The notes beneath the pieces were generated by a model. That model was not told the origin of the DNA and ran no database searches. It saw only the letters and a program-made list of their open reading frames with translations. A program made the position numbers and the translations under genes. 64,000 nucleotides of DNA from CAZGWJ01 sp964529445 (lineage in GTDB: Bacteria > Oederibacteriota > Muellerivitia > Muellerivitales > Muellerivitaceae), in contig CAZGWJ010000002.1 in assembly GCA_964529445.1 (NCBI GenBank), forward strand, positions 28,699 to 92,698, given 5' to 3'. Of the stretch, positions 39,101 to 47,816 are shown in pieces (position 1 is the stretch's first letter; the number at the start of each line of letters is the position of its first letter).

Positions 39101-40126
39101 ATGACGCTCTATTCCTATTCCCGGATCAACTGCTTCCTGAACTGTCCCGCCCAGTTCCAACACCGCTACATCCTGAGGACCCCCTCGCCCGTGCCGGAAG
39201 GGATCGAACTCTTCATGGGTTCCCGGTTCCATGAGGCCATGGAGTTCCTCTACGACACGACCCGGCCCCCGGGACTTCCTCCCACCCTGAAGGAGACCCT
39301 TGAGGAGTTCAACCGGGCATGGGAGAAGGCGCTGGAAGCGAACGTGGCCAAACAGAAGGCGCGGGGTTTCGAGACGCCGGTACGCATCACCCGGGAGGGG
39401 CTTGCCATCGACGATTACCGGAGGAAGGCCGAGGGTTTCGTCGAGAACTACTATCGGAAATACCATCCCTTCAACTGGGACCGCACCGAGGGCATCGAGA
39501 TGAAGGTGGTCTTCAAGCTCGACAAGGCCGGGAAATACATGATGAACGGGTACATTGACCGCCTGGCCGTGGATCCGGAAGGCACCCTCTGGGTGCACGA
39601 CTACAAGACCGGTGCCCGCAAGATGACCCAGGAGGAGGCGGACGAGGAGGACCAGCTGGCCCTCTACATGCTGGGATTGCGCCAGATCGAGAAATACCGG
39701 GAGATGCCCATCCGCCTGCAGTGGCACTTCGTGGCTTTCGAGGAGGACGAGGTGGTGTCGGAGAGGAAACCCGAGGACCTGAAGGTCCTGCGCAACCGTT
39801 ACGTGCACCACATCCAGCAGATCGAGTCGGCCCGCCAGTTCAACACGCACACGAGCGCCCTTTGCGGATGGTGCGAGTTCCTCACCCTCTGCAAGGACGG
39901 TCAGGAGGCCGTGGCCGCCCGAGCGAAACGCGCCGAAGAGAGAGCCGCCCTGGCCGCGCCCTTGGAGGAGATTCCACCTGCCAGCACACCGGGGGTTTCC
40001 TCGGCGGGGAATCCCGAGGCGCCGAAGCGGGTGGAGGAAGTTCCCAGGGTCTCGGGTCCGCCGGAAGAGCCGTCAACCCCTCCAAGCGGGGGCAAGCCGG
40101 GGAGTCAATTGTCGCTGTTCGATTGA
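39101..40126 (+). CDS. Cas4/AddB-like PD-(D/E)XK nuclease with Fe-S cysteines and a clamp-binding tail
   Basis: A 341-residue nuclease. The N-terminal YSYSRINCFLNCPAQFQHRY has Cys15 and a conserved His44 (GSRFHEAMEF). The active site includes Asp153 (MNGYIDRL) and DYK at 167-169 (LWVHDYKTG). C255-xx-C258-xxxxx-C264 (CGWCEFLTLC) together with Cys15 matches the 4Fe-4S arrangement of Cas4 and AddB. A Pro-rich tail ends in QLSLF at 336-340, the bacterial sliding-clamp motif. It probably processes DNA ends at replication or repair sites. No CRISPR genes are nearby. Confidence 0.85.
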   Translation: MTLYSYSRINCFLNCPAQFQHRYILRTPSPVPEGIELFMGSRFHEAMEFLYDTTRPPGLPPTLKETLEEFNRAWEKALEANVAKQKARGFETPVRITREGLAIDDYRRKAEGFVENYYRKYHPFNWDRTEGIEMKVVFKLDKAGKYMMNGYIDRLAVDPEGTLWVHDYKTGARKMTQEEADEEDQLALYMLGLRQIEKYREMPIRLQWHFVAFEEDEVVSERKPEDLKVLRNRYVHHIQQIESARQFNTHTSALCGWCEFLTLCKDGQEAVAARAKRAEERAALAAPLEEIPPASTPGVSSAGNPEAPKRVEEVPRVSGPPEEPSTPPSGGKPGSQLSLFD

Positions 40127-40146
40127 CGGCCTCGAGGATCCGACCG

Positions 40147-40183
40147 GAAAAAGGCCCACCCCGGCAGGGGGAGGGCCTTTTTC
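40147..40183. terminator. Bidirectional terminator
   Basis: GAAAAAGGCCC at 40147-40157 pairs with GGGCCTTTTTC at 40173-40183, with A and T tracts for both directions. It separates the convergent nuclease and LRR lipoprotein genes. Confidence 0.85.
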
Positions 40184-40201
40184 ATTTAATGGAAGGGGAG
40201 A

Positions 40202-42466
40202 TCAGAAACCGCAGATGACGCTGACGCCCCGCGAGCGCAGGGCGGGCACCTGGATCGTCGTGACGGCCGAGGAGAGCGGGTTCACGTTCACGTTGACCGT
40301 GACGCCCGCGGCCACAGCGGCGTTGTCCACGAGCGGCTGGATGTCGGTGATGAAGTTGTCCCCGAAATGGAGGAAGTCCGGGTCCTGGAGGGCGGCGGCG
40401 GGTCCGATCGTGGTGATGGCGTTGGTCTGCAGATAGACCTCGCGGATGCTGACCGGCAGGTTCGGGCAGTAGGTCATCTGGTTGTTGGCGAGACTGAGCA
40501 GTCTCAAGGACGGGAACCCCGAGAAGTCCACCCCACCGGTCTCTCCCAGCTTGCAGTTGTTCGCCTTGAATTCCACGAGGGAAGTGAGCCCCTCGATGCC
40601 GGCGACGCTCGTCAGGTTCGGGTTGCTGTAGACGTCCAGGTAGGTGACGGGGGCGGTGCAACCGCTGAAGAAGGACAGGTTCGTCAGGTTGTTTCCGGCC
40701 AACACGACGTTGCGCAGGTTCGCGAGGGCCGAGAAACTCGAGGGGAGCACGGCGTTGGTGAGGCCGTCGCCGTAGAGTCCCAGGCGCTGCAACTGTCCCA
40801 GCGTTCCCAGGGCCGAAAGGTCGGTGGCGCCGGACGTGTTGTTGTAGGTGAAATCCACCAGGGTGTCGGCGTGGTCGGACAGGAAGCCGAAGTCCTTGAC
40901 GGCGCTCCCGCTGAGCATGAGAAAGGTCAGGGGACTGTTGGCAAGGGGGGAAAGATCCGTGGCGGTGCTGAACGAGGCGTTGAGATAGGTCAGACTGACG
41001 GCGTATTGGAGGCCCGTGAAGTCGGAGGGGGCGTCGGTGAGGCTTTTCACCACCAGGATGTTCTTGCTGGTGATCGTCGCGATGGGGGTGGCGGGCCAGC
41101 CGGATCCGATATGGACCTGCTGGGACACGGCCTGGTAGAGGCCGGGGTCCACGAAATGCACGACGGTGCCGTCGGGCGTGAAGGTGAGGGTGGGCGAGAC
41201 GCTGGGATCCATCGTGAAGGTGTGGGTCGGGGTGGGCGTGAACGTCAGGGTGGCCGGAAGGGTGCCGGTGGGTGTGTGGGTCGGGGAGGAGGTGATCGTG
41301 GGGGTGCGGGTCACCGTGGACGTGGCGGTGTCCGTGTCGGTCTCGGTGGGAGTGGAAGTCGGGGTGTCGGTCACCGTGTCGGTGGGAGAGTTGGTCGGGG
41401 TGTCGGTGGGGGTGAAGGACCAGGAAGGCGTGAAGGTATGCGTGACCGTGGGGGAGAACGTCTCGGTGTCGGTCGGCGTGTCCGTCTCGGTGTCGGTCTC
41501 GGTAGGGGTCACCGTCTCGGTGGGAGTATCCGTGTCGGTCGGCTCCGGGGTCTCGGTGGGAGCGTCGTAGATCACGTCCACGCCGCGGAAGGTGAGGGTG
41601 GGGATCTGGGAGAAGAAGGCGTCATTGGACAGGGGATTGCCCGTCACATCCACGGTGTCCCCGGAAGCGAAGGACGCGTTGGCGACCAGGGGGGAGAGGT
41701 CCGTGACCTGGTTGTTGGCGGCGTTGAGCCAGGTCAACTGGGAGAGGCCCTGGAGGGGCGCGAGGGAGGAGATGGCGTTGTCATTCAGGACCAGGGTTTC
41801 CATCAGGATCAGGTGGGAGACGGGGCCGATCCCTGTGAGAAGGTTGTCGTTCAGGTAGAGCGTGGAGAGGAGGGGCATGTACTCGAGGCCGCGCAGGTCC
41901 GAGATGTTGCGCGAGGAAGCGTCCATGGAGGGCTCCCCGGCGATGGGCGTGCAATAGATGGGGGCCGGGTCCGAAGTGCCCATCAGGGCATGGGCCGCGG
42001 CGCGCAGGCCGGCATCGGGGAAGGTGGCGATGCAGGTCGGGTTCGTCGTGAAGGTCCGGGTCGGGGTTCGCGACGCCGTGGGAGAAGCCGTGAAGGTGTC
42101 GGTGATCCAGGTCCCCGTGAAGGTGGGGCTGGGAGTGCCCGTGGCCGTGGAGGTGGAAGTGGCGGTCGAAGTATCGGACGGTGTTCGCGTGGGAGTCGCG
42201 GAGTGAGTCGGGGTGGGGGTCCCGGTCGGGGTTCCGGTCGGCGTGGCGGTGGTCGTATTGGTGGGGGTGCAGGTGCCGAGGACCGCGCCGCAGTAGCCGG
42301 TCAGGGTCTCGGTGCAGGTCGGGGTGAAGGTGGCCGTGTCCGCGGGCGGGGGAGGGTTCGAGGGCGCGGTCGGGGTGGAGCCGCCGCCCCCGCCCCCGCA
42401 GGCCAAAGGAAGGGTCGACAGGGTGGTCAGGATGAGGAGCACGAGAAGACGCAAGGATGTTTTCAT
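40202..42466 (-). CDS. Leucine-rich-repeat lipoprotein with Thr-Pro linkers
   Basis: A 754-residue surface lipoprotein: lipobox PLAC with Cys23, then a Gly/Thr/Pro linker. A first internalin-like LRR block (about 150-300) has GLEYMPLLSTLYLNDNLLTGIGPVSHLILMETLVLNDNAISSL. A second Thr-Pro/Asp linker (about 305-425) is followed by a second LRR block (about 440-750) with PLTFLMLSGSAVKDF and LANLRNVVLAGNNLTNL. LRRs usually bind proteins or glycans, so adhesion is plausible. GGGAGAAC precedes the ATG at 42466. Confidence 0.8.
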   Translation of the reverse strand: MKTSLRLLVLLILTTLSTLPLACGGGGGGSTPTAPSNPPPPADTATFTPTCTETLTGYCGAVLGTCTPTNTTTATPTGTPTGTPTPTHSATPTRTPSDTSTATSTSTATGTPSPTFTGTWITDTFTASPTASRTPTRTFTTNPTCIATFPDAGLRAAAHALMGTSDPAPIYCTPIAGEPSMDASSRNISDLRGLEYMPLLSTLYLNDNLLTGIGPVSHLILMETLVLNDNAISSLAPLQGLSQLTWLNAANNQVTDLSPLVANASFASGDTVDVTGNPLSNDAFFSQIPTLTFRGVDVIYDAPTETPEPTDTDTPTETVTPTETDTETDTPTDTETFSPTVTHTFTPSWSFTPTDTPTNSPTDTVTDTPTSTPTETDTDTATSTVTRTPTITSSPTHTPTGTLPATLTFTPTPTHTFTMDPSVSPTLTFTPDGTVVHFVDPGLYQAVSQQVHIGSGWPATPIATITSKNILVVKSLTDAPSDFTGLQYAVSLTYLNASFSTATDLSPLANSPLTFLMLSGSAVKDFGFLSDHADTLVDFTYNNTSGATDLSALGTLGQLQRLGLYGDGLTNAVLPSSFSALANLRNVVLAGNNLTNLSFFSGCTAPVTYLDVYSNPNLTSVAGIEGLTSLVEFKANNCKLGETGGVDFSGFPSLRLLSLANNQMTYCPNLPVSIREVYLQTNAITTIGPAAALQDPDFLHFGDNFITDIQPLVDNAAVAAGVTVNVNVNPLSSAVTTIQVPALRSRGVSVICGF

Positions 42467-42585
42467 GGGGTTCTCCCGGGATGGTCCCGACCCGGAAAAT
42501 ATATCCGTAAATCCGGTTTCCCGCCATTTATTAACCTGTCTTTTATGCCGCCCTTCCCCATAGAATCGGGGCGAAAGGCGGGACC

Positions 42586-42954
42586 ATGGACGATAGGACC
42601 TTCGATCGCATCCTCCGGGAAACCCTGGATTCGCTCCCTCCGGACCTTCGCCGGGCCCTGGATACCGTCCAGATCGTGGTCCAGGATCGGCCGAGCCCGG
42701 AGCAATTGGAGAGCGTGGGGCTCGAACCCGACGAGGTCCTCTACGGCCTGTTCGAGGGCGTGGCCCTGCCCGAGAAATCCTTCCCCGACACGCAATACCT
42801 GCCGGATCGCGTGGCCATCTTCAAGGGTCCGCTGGAGGAGGATTTCCCGTCGTCCCGCGACCTGGGGATCGAGGTCCGTAAAACGCTCATCCACGAATTG
42901 GGCCACTATTTCGGGTTCACCGAGGAGGACCTGGAGCGGCGGGGTTATCGATAG
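42586..42954 (+). CDS. Minimal zincin-like metallopeptidase-family protein
   Basis: A 122-residue protein of the compact zincin family. The zinc site HELGHYFGFTEEDLE has His103, Glu104 and His107, with a downstream acidic ligand. The N-terminal half has LPPDLRRALDTVQIVVQDRPS and VLYGLFEGVALPEKSF, typical of the family. Physiological substrates are unknown and proteolysis has been hard to show in relatives. A TAGAAT -10-like box at 42561-42566 precedes it. Confidence 0.85.
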   Translation: MDDRTFDRILRETLDSLPPDLRRALDTVQIVVQDRPSPEQLESVGLEPDEVLYGLFEGVALPEKSFPDTQYLPDRVAIFKGPLEEDFPSSRDLGIEVRKTLIHELGHYFGFTEEDLERRGYR

Positions 42955-43017
42955 GAGGGGGCGAACCTCGACCGGGGGATGTAGAATGAGGGCGGTAACC
43001 CGACCCAAAGGATCGTC

Positions 43018-43452
43018 ATGCTATTCCTGAAAAAAGGCTGGATCGAGCATCGGAGGAGCGAACGGGACAAGACCACGCTCCTGGTGGATTATCGTGTCAT
43101 CCCGCCGGCTCTGGTGACCCAGGCCCAGAAGGACCCGAACTACTCGAAGAACCACGTGAAGGGGCCGCTGGCGGCATCCTGTGCCCAGATGTTCGGCACG
43201 ACCGTCACGGCGCTGGAGGAGCAGGGTTTGATCTTCTGCAGCCAGGAGCCCTTGCAGGACGGTTGGTGGATCGAGATGACCTACAAGGTCCCCAAGTGGG
43301 ATGTGAAAGTGCGGTTCCTCTCCCGGCTTTCGGGCGTGCATCCCGAGAACGAGATGAGGGAGGTGGTCTTCGCTTCCAGCGCGCACCTCTTCGCGGCCCA
43401 TGGAGCGGACCTGCAGGTTCTCACCAACGCCATCCTCGGCTCCAAGCGATGA
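43018..43452 (+). CDS. Uncharacterised protein, PilZ-like N-terminus
   Basis: A 144-residue soluble protein. HRRSERDKTTLLVDYRV at residues 11-27 resembles the RxxxR c-di-GMP-binding start of PilZ domains, but the expected (D/N)xSxxG motif is replaced by TVTALEEQGLIF and there is an insertion before it. The rest (WWIEMTYKVPKWDVKVRFLSRL) could form the PilZ barrel. If it is PilZ-derived, ligand binding may be lost. Its stop overlaps the start of the thioredoxin-fusion gene (ATGA). Confidence 0.5.
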   Translation: MLFLKKGWIEHRRSERDKTTLLVDYRVIPPALVTQAQKDPNYSKNHVKGPLAASCAQMFGTTVTALEEQGLIFCSQEPLQDGWWIEMTYKVPKWDVKVRFLSRLSGVHPENEMREVVFASSAHLFAAHGADLQVLTNAILGSKR

Positions 43453-44462
43453 CCGGGGAAGGGGCACCCCCGTCCCCCGCGCCCCCGCCGCCCCCATCCG
43501 GGCTCAACGGGTCCGACTACCTTCTCGGTTTCTCCTCCCTGGTCCCCTTCCTCGGCGTCTTGACGGGGATCCTTTCCATCGTCATGGGCATCGTCAAGAT
43601 CAAGCGCGGCGGTTGGAAACTCGTGATGCTGGGTGCGGCGGGGATCCTCGTCACCGTCGCCTTGACCGTCGGGGCCACCTACTGGTACCGGGGGGTGATG
43701 ACGGCGGATTCGGGTCCCGTGCAGGAGGCCAAGAAGGAGATGACGATCGGCCACCTGACGACCTGCCTGCAGGCCATCGAGCACCATCGAAGCATCCAGG
43801 GGAAATATCCGGAGACGCTCCAGGAATTGAAGCAAGCGAATCCGACCCTCGCCACCACCGACACCATGGTCTTCCGGGGAACCGCCGCTTCCCTGGTGGA
43901 TTTCATCTACGACCCCTCCCCGGAAGGGAACTCGTATTTCCTTTTCTCCAGGGGCCGGGACGGGGAGGCTTTCACGCCCGACGACTTGTTCCCGAGAATC
44001 AGTCCCGAGGCCGCCGGGTACGTCGGCTACCGGGAACGGCCCCTCGACCTCACGACGTTCATGGCGTCCCCCGTTCCGGCGACCGTCGCATCGGATCCGG
44101 TCTCCATCACCTGGCTCACCCCCCGGGAGGGCGAAGCGGAGGCGAAACGGAGCGGGAAACCGCAGCTCATCGACATCACGGCGGAATGGTGCGGACCCTG
44201 CCGCCGCCTCAACGCCGAGGTGTTCGAGGATCCGACTCACGCCTCCCGCATCGCGAAGGCGTTCGTGACGGTGCGCGCCTTGGACCGGAGGCGGGAGGAG
44301 GGGAAGAATCCCGACGACGTGGACTCCGTCGAGCGCAAGTACCTCAATCGGGGGTTTCCCACGGTCGTGGTGGTGAGACCGGACGGCTCCTTCGACCGGA
44401 TGGTCGGCTTTTCCGGGGCGGGTGCGGTGATGGAATTCCTCGAGAAGAACGGCATGAAATAG
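43449..44462 (+). CDS. Membrane protein fusing a pseudopilin-like segment to a thioredoxin domain
   Basis: A 337-residue protein. A Pro-rich N-terminus is followed by two membrane helices (about 25-50 and 57-80) and a segment resembling the C-terminal part of GspG-type pseudopilins (TCLQAIEHHRSIQGKYPETLQELKQA, SRGRDGEAFTPDDL). The C-terminal thioredoxin domain (about 225-337) has the redox motif WCGPC at 247-251 and the cis-Pro GFPTVVVV. The thioredoxin part, similar to that of DsbD, probably faces the periplasm for disulfide reduction. It starts within the stop codon of the PilZ-like gene. Confidence 0.75.
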   Translation: MTGEGAPPSPAPPPPPSGLNGSDYLLGFSSLVPFLGVLTGILSIVMGIVKIKRGGWKLVMLGAAGILVTVALTVGATYWYRGVMTADSGPVQEAKKEMTIGHLTTCLQAIEHHRSIQGKYPETLQELKQANPTLATTDTMVFRGTAASLVDFIYDPSPEGNSYFLFSRGRDGEAFTPDDLFPRISPEAAGYVGYRERPLDLTTFMASPVPATVASDPVSITWLTPREGEAEAKRSGKPQLIDITAEWCGPCRRLNAEVFEDPTHASRIAKAFVTVRALDRRREEGKNPDDVDSVERKYLNRGFPTVVVVRPDGSFDRMVGFSGAGAVMEFLEKNGMK

Positions 44463-44595
44463 CAGAGGTATCGGCACGATGGCCCTACGGACCTACGGGA
44501 TCCCTCGACAAGCTCGGTGTTGCCAAAAGTCGTTCTTCCGAGCATCGCACCGAGTCCGCGCAGTGGATTCGGTGCCCTCGACCGGGGGCTGTCGG

Positions 44596-44639
44596 ACCCA
44601 GGGGTGAACGAATGGGATGGGGTATAAACACCCCTGGGT
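44596..44639. repeat. Long-loop hairpin in the 44463-44677 intergenic region
   Basis: ACCCAGGGGTG at 44596-44606 pairs perfectly with CACCCCTGGGT at 44629-44639. Upstream, at 44503-44585, lies a Gly/Cys-codon-free, hairpin-rich stretch containing CTCGACAAGCTCGG that resembles other intergenic repeats. No gene is visible here. Confidence 0.5.
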
Positions 44640-44677
44640 GGACGTCCCCCGAAGGCCTCACTCGAGATTCGTCTGGA

Positions 44678-45073
44678 TCAAGAACCCAGGAATTTGATCC
44701 AGACCTCTCGCGAGCGGGGGCCGTCCAGTTCTACGAAGTAGATCGCCTGCCAGGTGCCCAGTTGCAGCCGCCCCTCTTCCACGATGAAGGACTGCGAGAA
44801 GTTGATGAGACTCCCCTTGATGTGGGCGTCCGAGTTCCCCTCCGAATGGTCGAAGGAGGGGTCCTTCGGTACCATCCTCCCCAGGTGGGCCAAGAAGTCG
44901 CTCTTCACGTCGGGGTCGGCGTTCTCGTTGACCGTGATGCCCGCTGTGGTGTGGGGACTGTGCACGAGCATCAGACCGGACCGGGCTCCGGTCTTCGCCA
45001 GGAATTCCTGGACCTTGGATGTTATATCGATGACCTGCTCGCGCCGGGTGGTCTTCACAGCGATCTTATGCAT
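44678..45073 (-). CDS. yjbQ: YjbQ-family protein (UPF0047)
   Basis: A 131-residue protein of a near-universal small family. Conserved blocks are GLMLVHSPHTTAGITVNENADPDV, DHSEGNSDAHIKGSL, and LQLGTWQAIYFVELDGPRSREVW. E. coli YjbQ shows weak thiamine-phosphate-synthase activity, but the true role is unsettled. The start MHKIAV at 45073 is the standard N-terminus; the longer frame adds only four residues. Confidence 0.9.
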   Translation of the reverse strand: MHKIAVKTTRREQVIDITSKVQEFLAKTGARSGLMLVHSPHTTAGITVNENADPDVKSDFLAHLGRMVPKDPSFDHSEGNSDAHIKGSLINFSQSFIVEEGRLQLGTWQAIYFVELDGPRSREVWIKFLGS

Positions 45074-45099
45074 GAATACTCCCATCAGTGAAATACAAA

Positions 45100-45227
45100 G
45101 CCAACGCGAAGCCGCGAAGAAAGGCGAAGTATTGGGATCTTGCGCAGCAAATGAGCATGTTCTTCCGAACGGCAGTTTGATGTTGTTGTAGCGCCCGATT
45201 CACCGTCCTTCGCGACTTCGCGTTGGC
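45100..45227. repeat. Inverted CGCGAAG-type repeat pair
   Basis: Bases 45100-45119 (GCCAACGCGAAGCCGCGAAG) and 45208-45227 are reverse complements with one mismatch. Related pairs with CACGAAG units occur at 51806-51888 and 59419-59530. Confidence 0.65.
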
Positions 45228-45243
45228 CGTGAATAGGGTGTTC

Positions 45244-45513
45244 TCATCCGAAACGGTAATGCTTCCTCACGGGTTCGTGCACGTGCCAGATGCACTTCAA
45301 CCCCTCCGGGAAGCGGACGAAATCGCCCGCCCCGAATTCCACCCTCCGGCCGTCCAGCATCTCGACCGTGACCTTTCCGGATAGGAGGAGACACTCCTCG
45401 TTCGTGTCGTAGGTCCATGGGAAGCGGGAAATCCCCTTCTCCCAGACGGGCCAGGAACGGATGCCGATCGTCTCGATCTCCTCGGGGGTGGGTTTACGGA
45501 CTTCAATCTCCAT
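45244..45513 (-). CDS. Small cupin-domain protein
   Basis: A single-domain beta-barrel of about 89 residues of the cupin_3/EutQ-like type: WPVWEKGISRFPWTYDTNEECLLLSGKVTVEMLDGRRVEFGAGDFVRFPEGLKCIWHVHEPVRKHYRF. Metal-binding His residues of the classic first motif are not conserved; Glu and Cys occupy that strand. The start at 45513 is chosen because GGAGG lies 5 nt upstream; two in-frame ATGs further up lack a site. Substrate unknown. Confidence 0.85.
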   Translation of the reverse strand: MEIEVRKPTPEEIETIGIRSWPVWEKGISRFPWTYDTNEECLLLSGKVTVEMLDGRRVEFGAGDFVRFPEGLKCIWHVHEPVRKHYRFG

Positions 45514-45633
45514 GCTGGCCTCCATGCCATTTCCCATTATAAATCGCGTAATCGAGCAGGAAACCGTTGATTTCGAGACCGGTTATTCCCTACGATAGCC
45601 GTCCTTGATCAAAGCCGTCCACGGAGGGACCGC

Positions 45634-46140
45634 ATGTCGACCCAGGAAGATCTTCAAGCCGCGTTCGCCGGGGAATCCATGGCCAACCGCAAGTACACCG
45701 CGTTTGCCCGGAAGGCCGACCAGGAGGGCAAGCCCCAGGTGGCCCGCATCTTCCGCGCCGCGGCCTATGCCGAGACCGTCCACGCGCTCAACCATTTCAA
45801 GGCGATGGGCATGGTGAAGGGGACCGCCGAGAACCTGCAGGCCGGCATGGACGGCGAGGCCTACGAGTTCAAGGATATGTATCCCGGGTTCCTGGCGGCC
45901 GCAGAAAAGGCCGCTGACAATCCGGCGGCGGTGAAATCCTTCACCTATGCCCTTGAGGCCGAGAAGGTGCATTACGACCTCTACGCCAAGGCCAAGCAGG
46001 CGGTCGAGAAGGGCCAGGACCTGCCCGCGAAGAAGATCTGGGTCTGCGAAGTGTGCGGTCACACGCATGAGGGCGACGAGGCGCCGGAAAAGTGCCCCAT
46101 CTGCGGTGTGGGCCGCAAGATGTACACGGAAGTGGCCTGA
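45634..46140 (+). CDS. rbr: Rubrerythrin
   Basis: A non-heme iron peroxidase that reduces hydrogen peroxide, common in anaerobes and microaerophiles. The 168-residue protein has a ferritin-like four-helix domain with the EANR-type ligands (FAGESMANRKYTAFARKADQEG, AAYAETVHALNHF, KSFTYALEAEKVHYDLY) and a C-terminal rubredoxin domain with CEVCGHTH and CPICGVG. CGGAGGGAC precedes the ATG. Monocistronic with a strong terminator. Suggests an oxygen-sensitive lifestyle. Confidence 0.95.
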   Translation: MSTQEDLQAAFAGESMANRKYTAFARKADQEGKPQVARIFRAAAYAETVHALNHFKAMGMVKGTAENLQAGMDGEAYEFKDMYPGFLAAAEKAADNPAAVKSFTYALEAEKVHYDLYAKAKQAVEKGQDLPAKKIWVCEVCGHTHEGDEAPEKCPICGVGRKMYTEVA

Positions 46141-46163
46141 AGCGAGCCTCGTCTTGGTTCCTA

Positions 46164-46200
46164 CCGGGGCGGCCCGACGGGGCCGCCCCGGTTTTTTTTT
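46164..46200 (+). terminator. Strong rho-independent terminator of rbr
   Basis: A perfect 12-bp GC stem (46164-46175 with 46180-46191) with a 4-nt loop is followed by nine T (46192-46200). Confidence 0.93.
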
Positions 46201-46269
46201 GACCGCCCCTCCCCCGCGAGGCGGAGGTAGAATGGAAGGGAAGAGCATCCTTCATTCGGTGGGGTCAAG

Positions 46270-47805
46270 ATGAAGAAATGCCCGGCCTGCCATCATGAGG
46301 TGGACCTGTTCGCCGCGGAATGCGAATTCTGCGGAGTCATCTTCGCCAAGTGGGAGGCCCGCCACTCCGAGGAGTCGGCGTCTTCCGACACTCCCGCCTC
46401 TTCCCCCGAAGCCCCGCCCGACGCGAACCCGCCTTCGCCCGTCGTGCCCCCGGATGGCCTGGAACCTCTGCCGCCTGCCGCCGAGCAGATCCTTGAGGAG
46501 ACCACGAAGGCGGCCTCGGGGAAGGGCCTCTATTTCCTGCTGGGATTCGTCGCCCTCATCACCCTGGTGGGTCTCTTCTGGGTTTTCCAGCCGGATCCGG
46601 ACGCGATGGGTGCATCGGGAGGGATGTCCTCCCCGAGCGGCGGTTATGGAGGGGTCTGCCCGTCCCTGGGGAGGGGTGACGAGTTCGGGAGGGTGGTCCG
46701 TCTCCGCGGCGAACCGCAGGGTCTGGCATGGGGCGGAGGGGAATTCCTCAGCGGCAACCGCATCAAGCCCTGGGGTTTCTTGCGCCTGTCCTGCAACGGG
46801 AGGATGGACCGGGTCCAGGTGAAGGATCCCGTCCAGGGCCAGGTGATCAACTTCTGGTGCTTGACCTTCAACGGGAGGGAGTACGTCACCTACACGGACG
46901 GAAGATGGGTGCAATCCCCCGCGCCCGAGGCCTTCATTGTCCACGAGGCGCGGGATCTCGGGATCGTGGGGCATTTTCCTGCACCCCCGAGGATCGGCGG
47001 GCTCGCGTGGGACGGGACCGCCTACTGGGCGGCCACGCGGAAGAACAGCTTCGACGAGGCGGGGGAATCCTGGCTCTACAAAATGGACGAGCGGTTCAAC
47101 GTGGTCCAGAAGTGGCCGGCTCCCCTGTCGGGTTGCCAGGGACTCTCTTGGGCGAACGGCATCCTCTTCTGGGCGGATTTCTTCGCGGGGGAGATCGTCC
47201 TGTTCCGGGTCGAGGGGGACCGCCTGGTGCGGCTTCACGGGTATCGGGACGCGGAGAAGGATCTTTCCGGCATCGTTTTCGACGGGGAGAACCTCTGGGT
47301 GAGCGAGATCCGGACCCGGCGGCTCCGCATGCTCCCGGCCCGGCTTACCCGGGCCTGGTTCATGGGCGATTACCGGGTCGCGGACTTCTCGGCTTGCGTG
47401 GCGGCCCGTGTCCTTCTCGCCTACGACGCGGGGGATGAGAAGGCGCTGGGCGAGATCCTGTCCTTGGCTTCCCGGACCGAGCCGGATGCGCAGAAGCTTC
47501 GAACCCTGTGCGACGCCCTGGACAGTCTTGGAGTGAGGGATCCCATGATGAATGCCATGGAAGCCATCCTGGCCGATCCGGTCCAGGTGAGATGGCACCC
47601 CCTCGTCCTGGGTGAACGCGCCCGTTGGGTCGGGGCATTACCCGCCGCGGCCGTTCCCCCGGAGGCGGTGGAGGAGCCGTCGCCGACCGCCACCGCGACC
47701 CTTGTCGCTTCCGTTTCGCCGACCGCGGCGGTCTCCACCCCGGCCACCCCGATCGGCGGGGCGACGCCTTCCATCACCGCGACCGGGATCCCCGCCGTTC
47801 CCTGA
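46270..47805 (+). CDS. Zinc-ribbon membrane protein with a beta-propeller-like domain
   Basis: A 511-residue protein. An N-terminal zinc ribbon has C4-P-A-C7 and C18-E-F-C21 (KKCPACHHEVDLFAAECEFCG), followed by a Pro-rich spacer and one membrane helix (about 86-106). A large extracytoplasmic domain has repeated WDG/NG turns (GLAWDGTAYWAATRKN, GLSWANGILFWADFF, GIVFDGENLWVSEIRTRRLRML), as in beta-propellers of glutamine-cyclotransferase type. The C-terminus is Thr/Ala/Pro-rich. A sensor or binding role is possible; no family is certain. Confidence 0.65.
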   Translation: MKKCPACHHEVDLFAAECEFCGVIFAKWEARHSEESASSDTPASSPEAPPDANPPSPVVPPDGLEPLPPAAEQILEETTKAASGKGLYFLLGFVALITLVGLFWVFQPDPDAMGASGGMSSPSGGYGGVCPSLGRGDEFGRVVRLRGEPQGLAWGGGEFLSGNRIKPWGFLRLSCNGRMDRVQVKDPVQGQVINFWCLTFNGREYVTYTDGRWVQSPAPEAFIVHEARDLGIVGHFPAPPRIGGLAWDGTAYWAATRKNSFDEAGESWLYKMDERFNVVQKWPAPLSGCQGLSWANGILFWADFFAGEIVLFRVEGDRLVRLHGYRDAEKDLSGIVFDGENLWVSEIRTRRLRMLPARLTRAWFMGDYRVADFSACVAARVLLAYDAGDEKALGEILSLASRTEPDAQKLRTLCDALDSLGVRDPMMNAMEAILADPVQVRWHPLVLGERARWVGALPAAAVPPEAVEEPSPTATATLVASVSPTAAVSTPATPIGGATPSITATGIPAVP

Positions 47806-47816
47806 TCCCGGGGATC

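Noticed and set aside
39101..40126. Annotation of the nuclease as a CRISPR Cas4 protein
   Set aside because: No cas1, cas2 or CRISPR array is nearby and the protein is longer than typical Cas4; only the fold and Fe-S layout are shared.
40147..40183. Attachment site or small RNA hairpin between convergent genes
   Set aside because: The stem with A and T tracts on both sides is fully explained as a bidirectional terminator.
40367..43030. An 887-codon plus-strand ORF opposite the LRR lipoprotein
   Set aside because: Gly/Arg/Val repeats arise from the complement of Thr-Pro codons. The minus-strand frame has a lipobox and LRRs.
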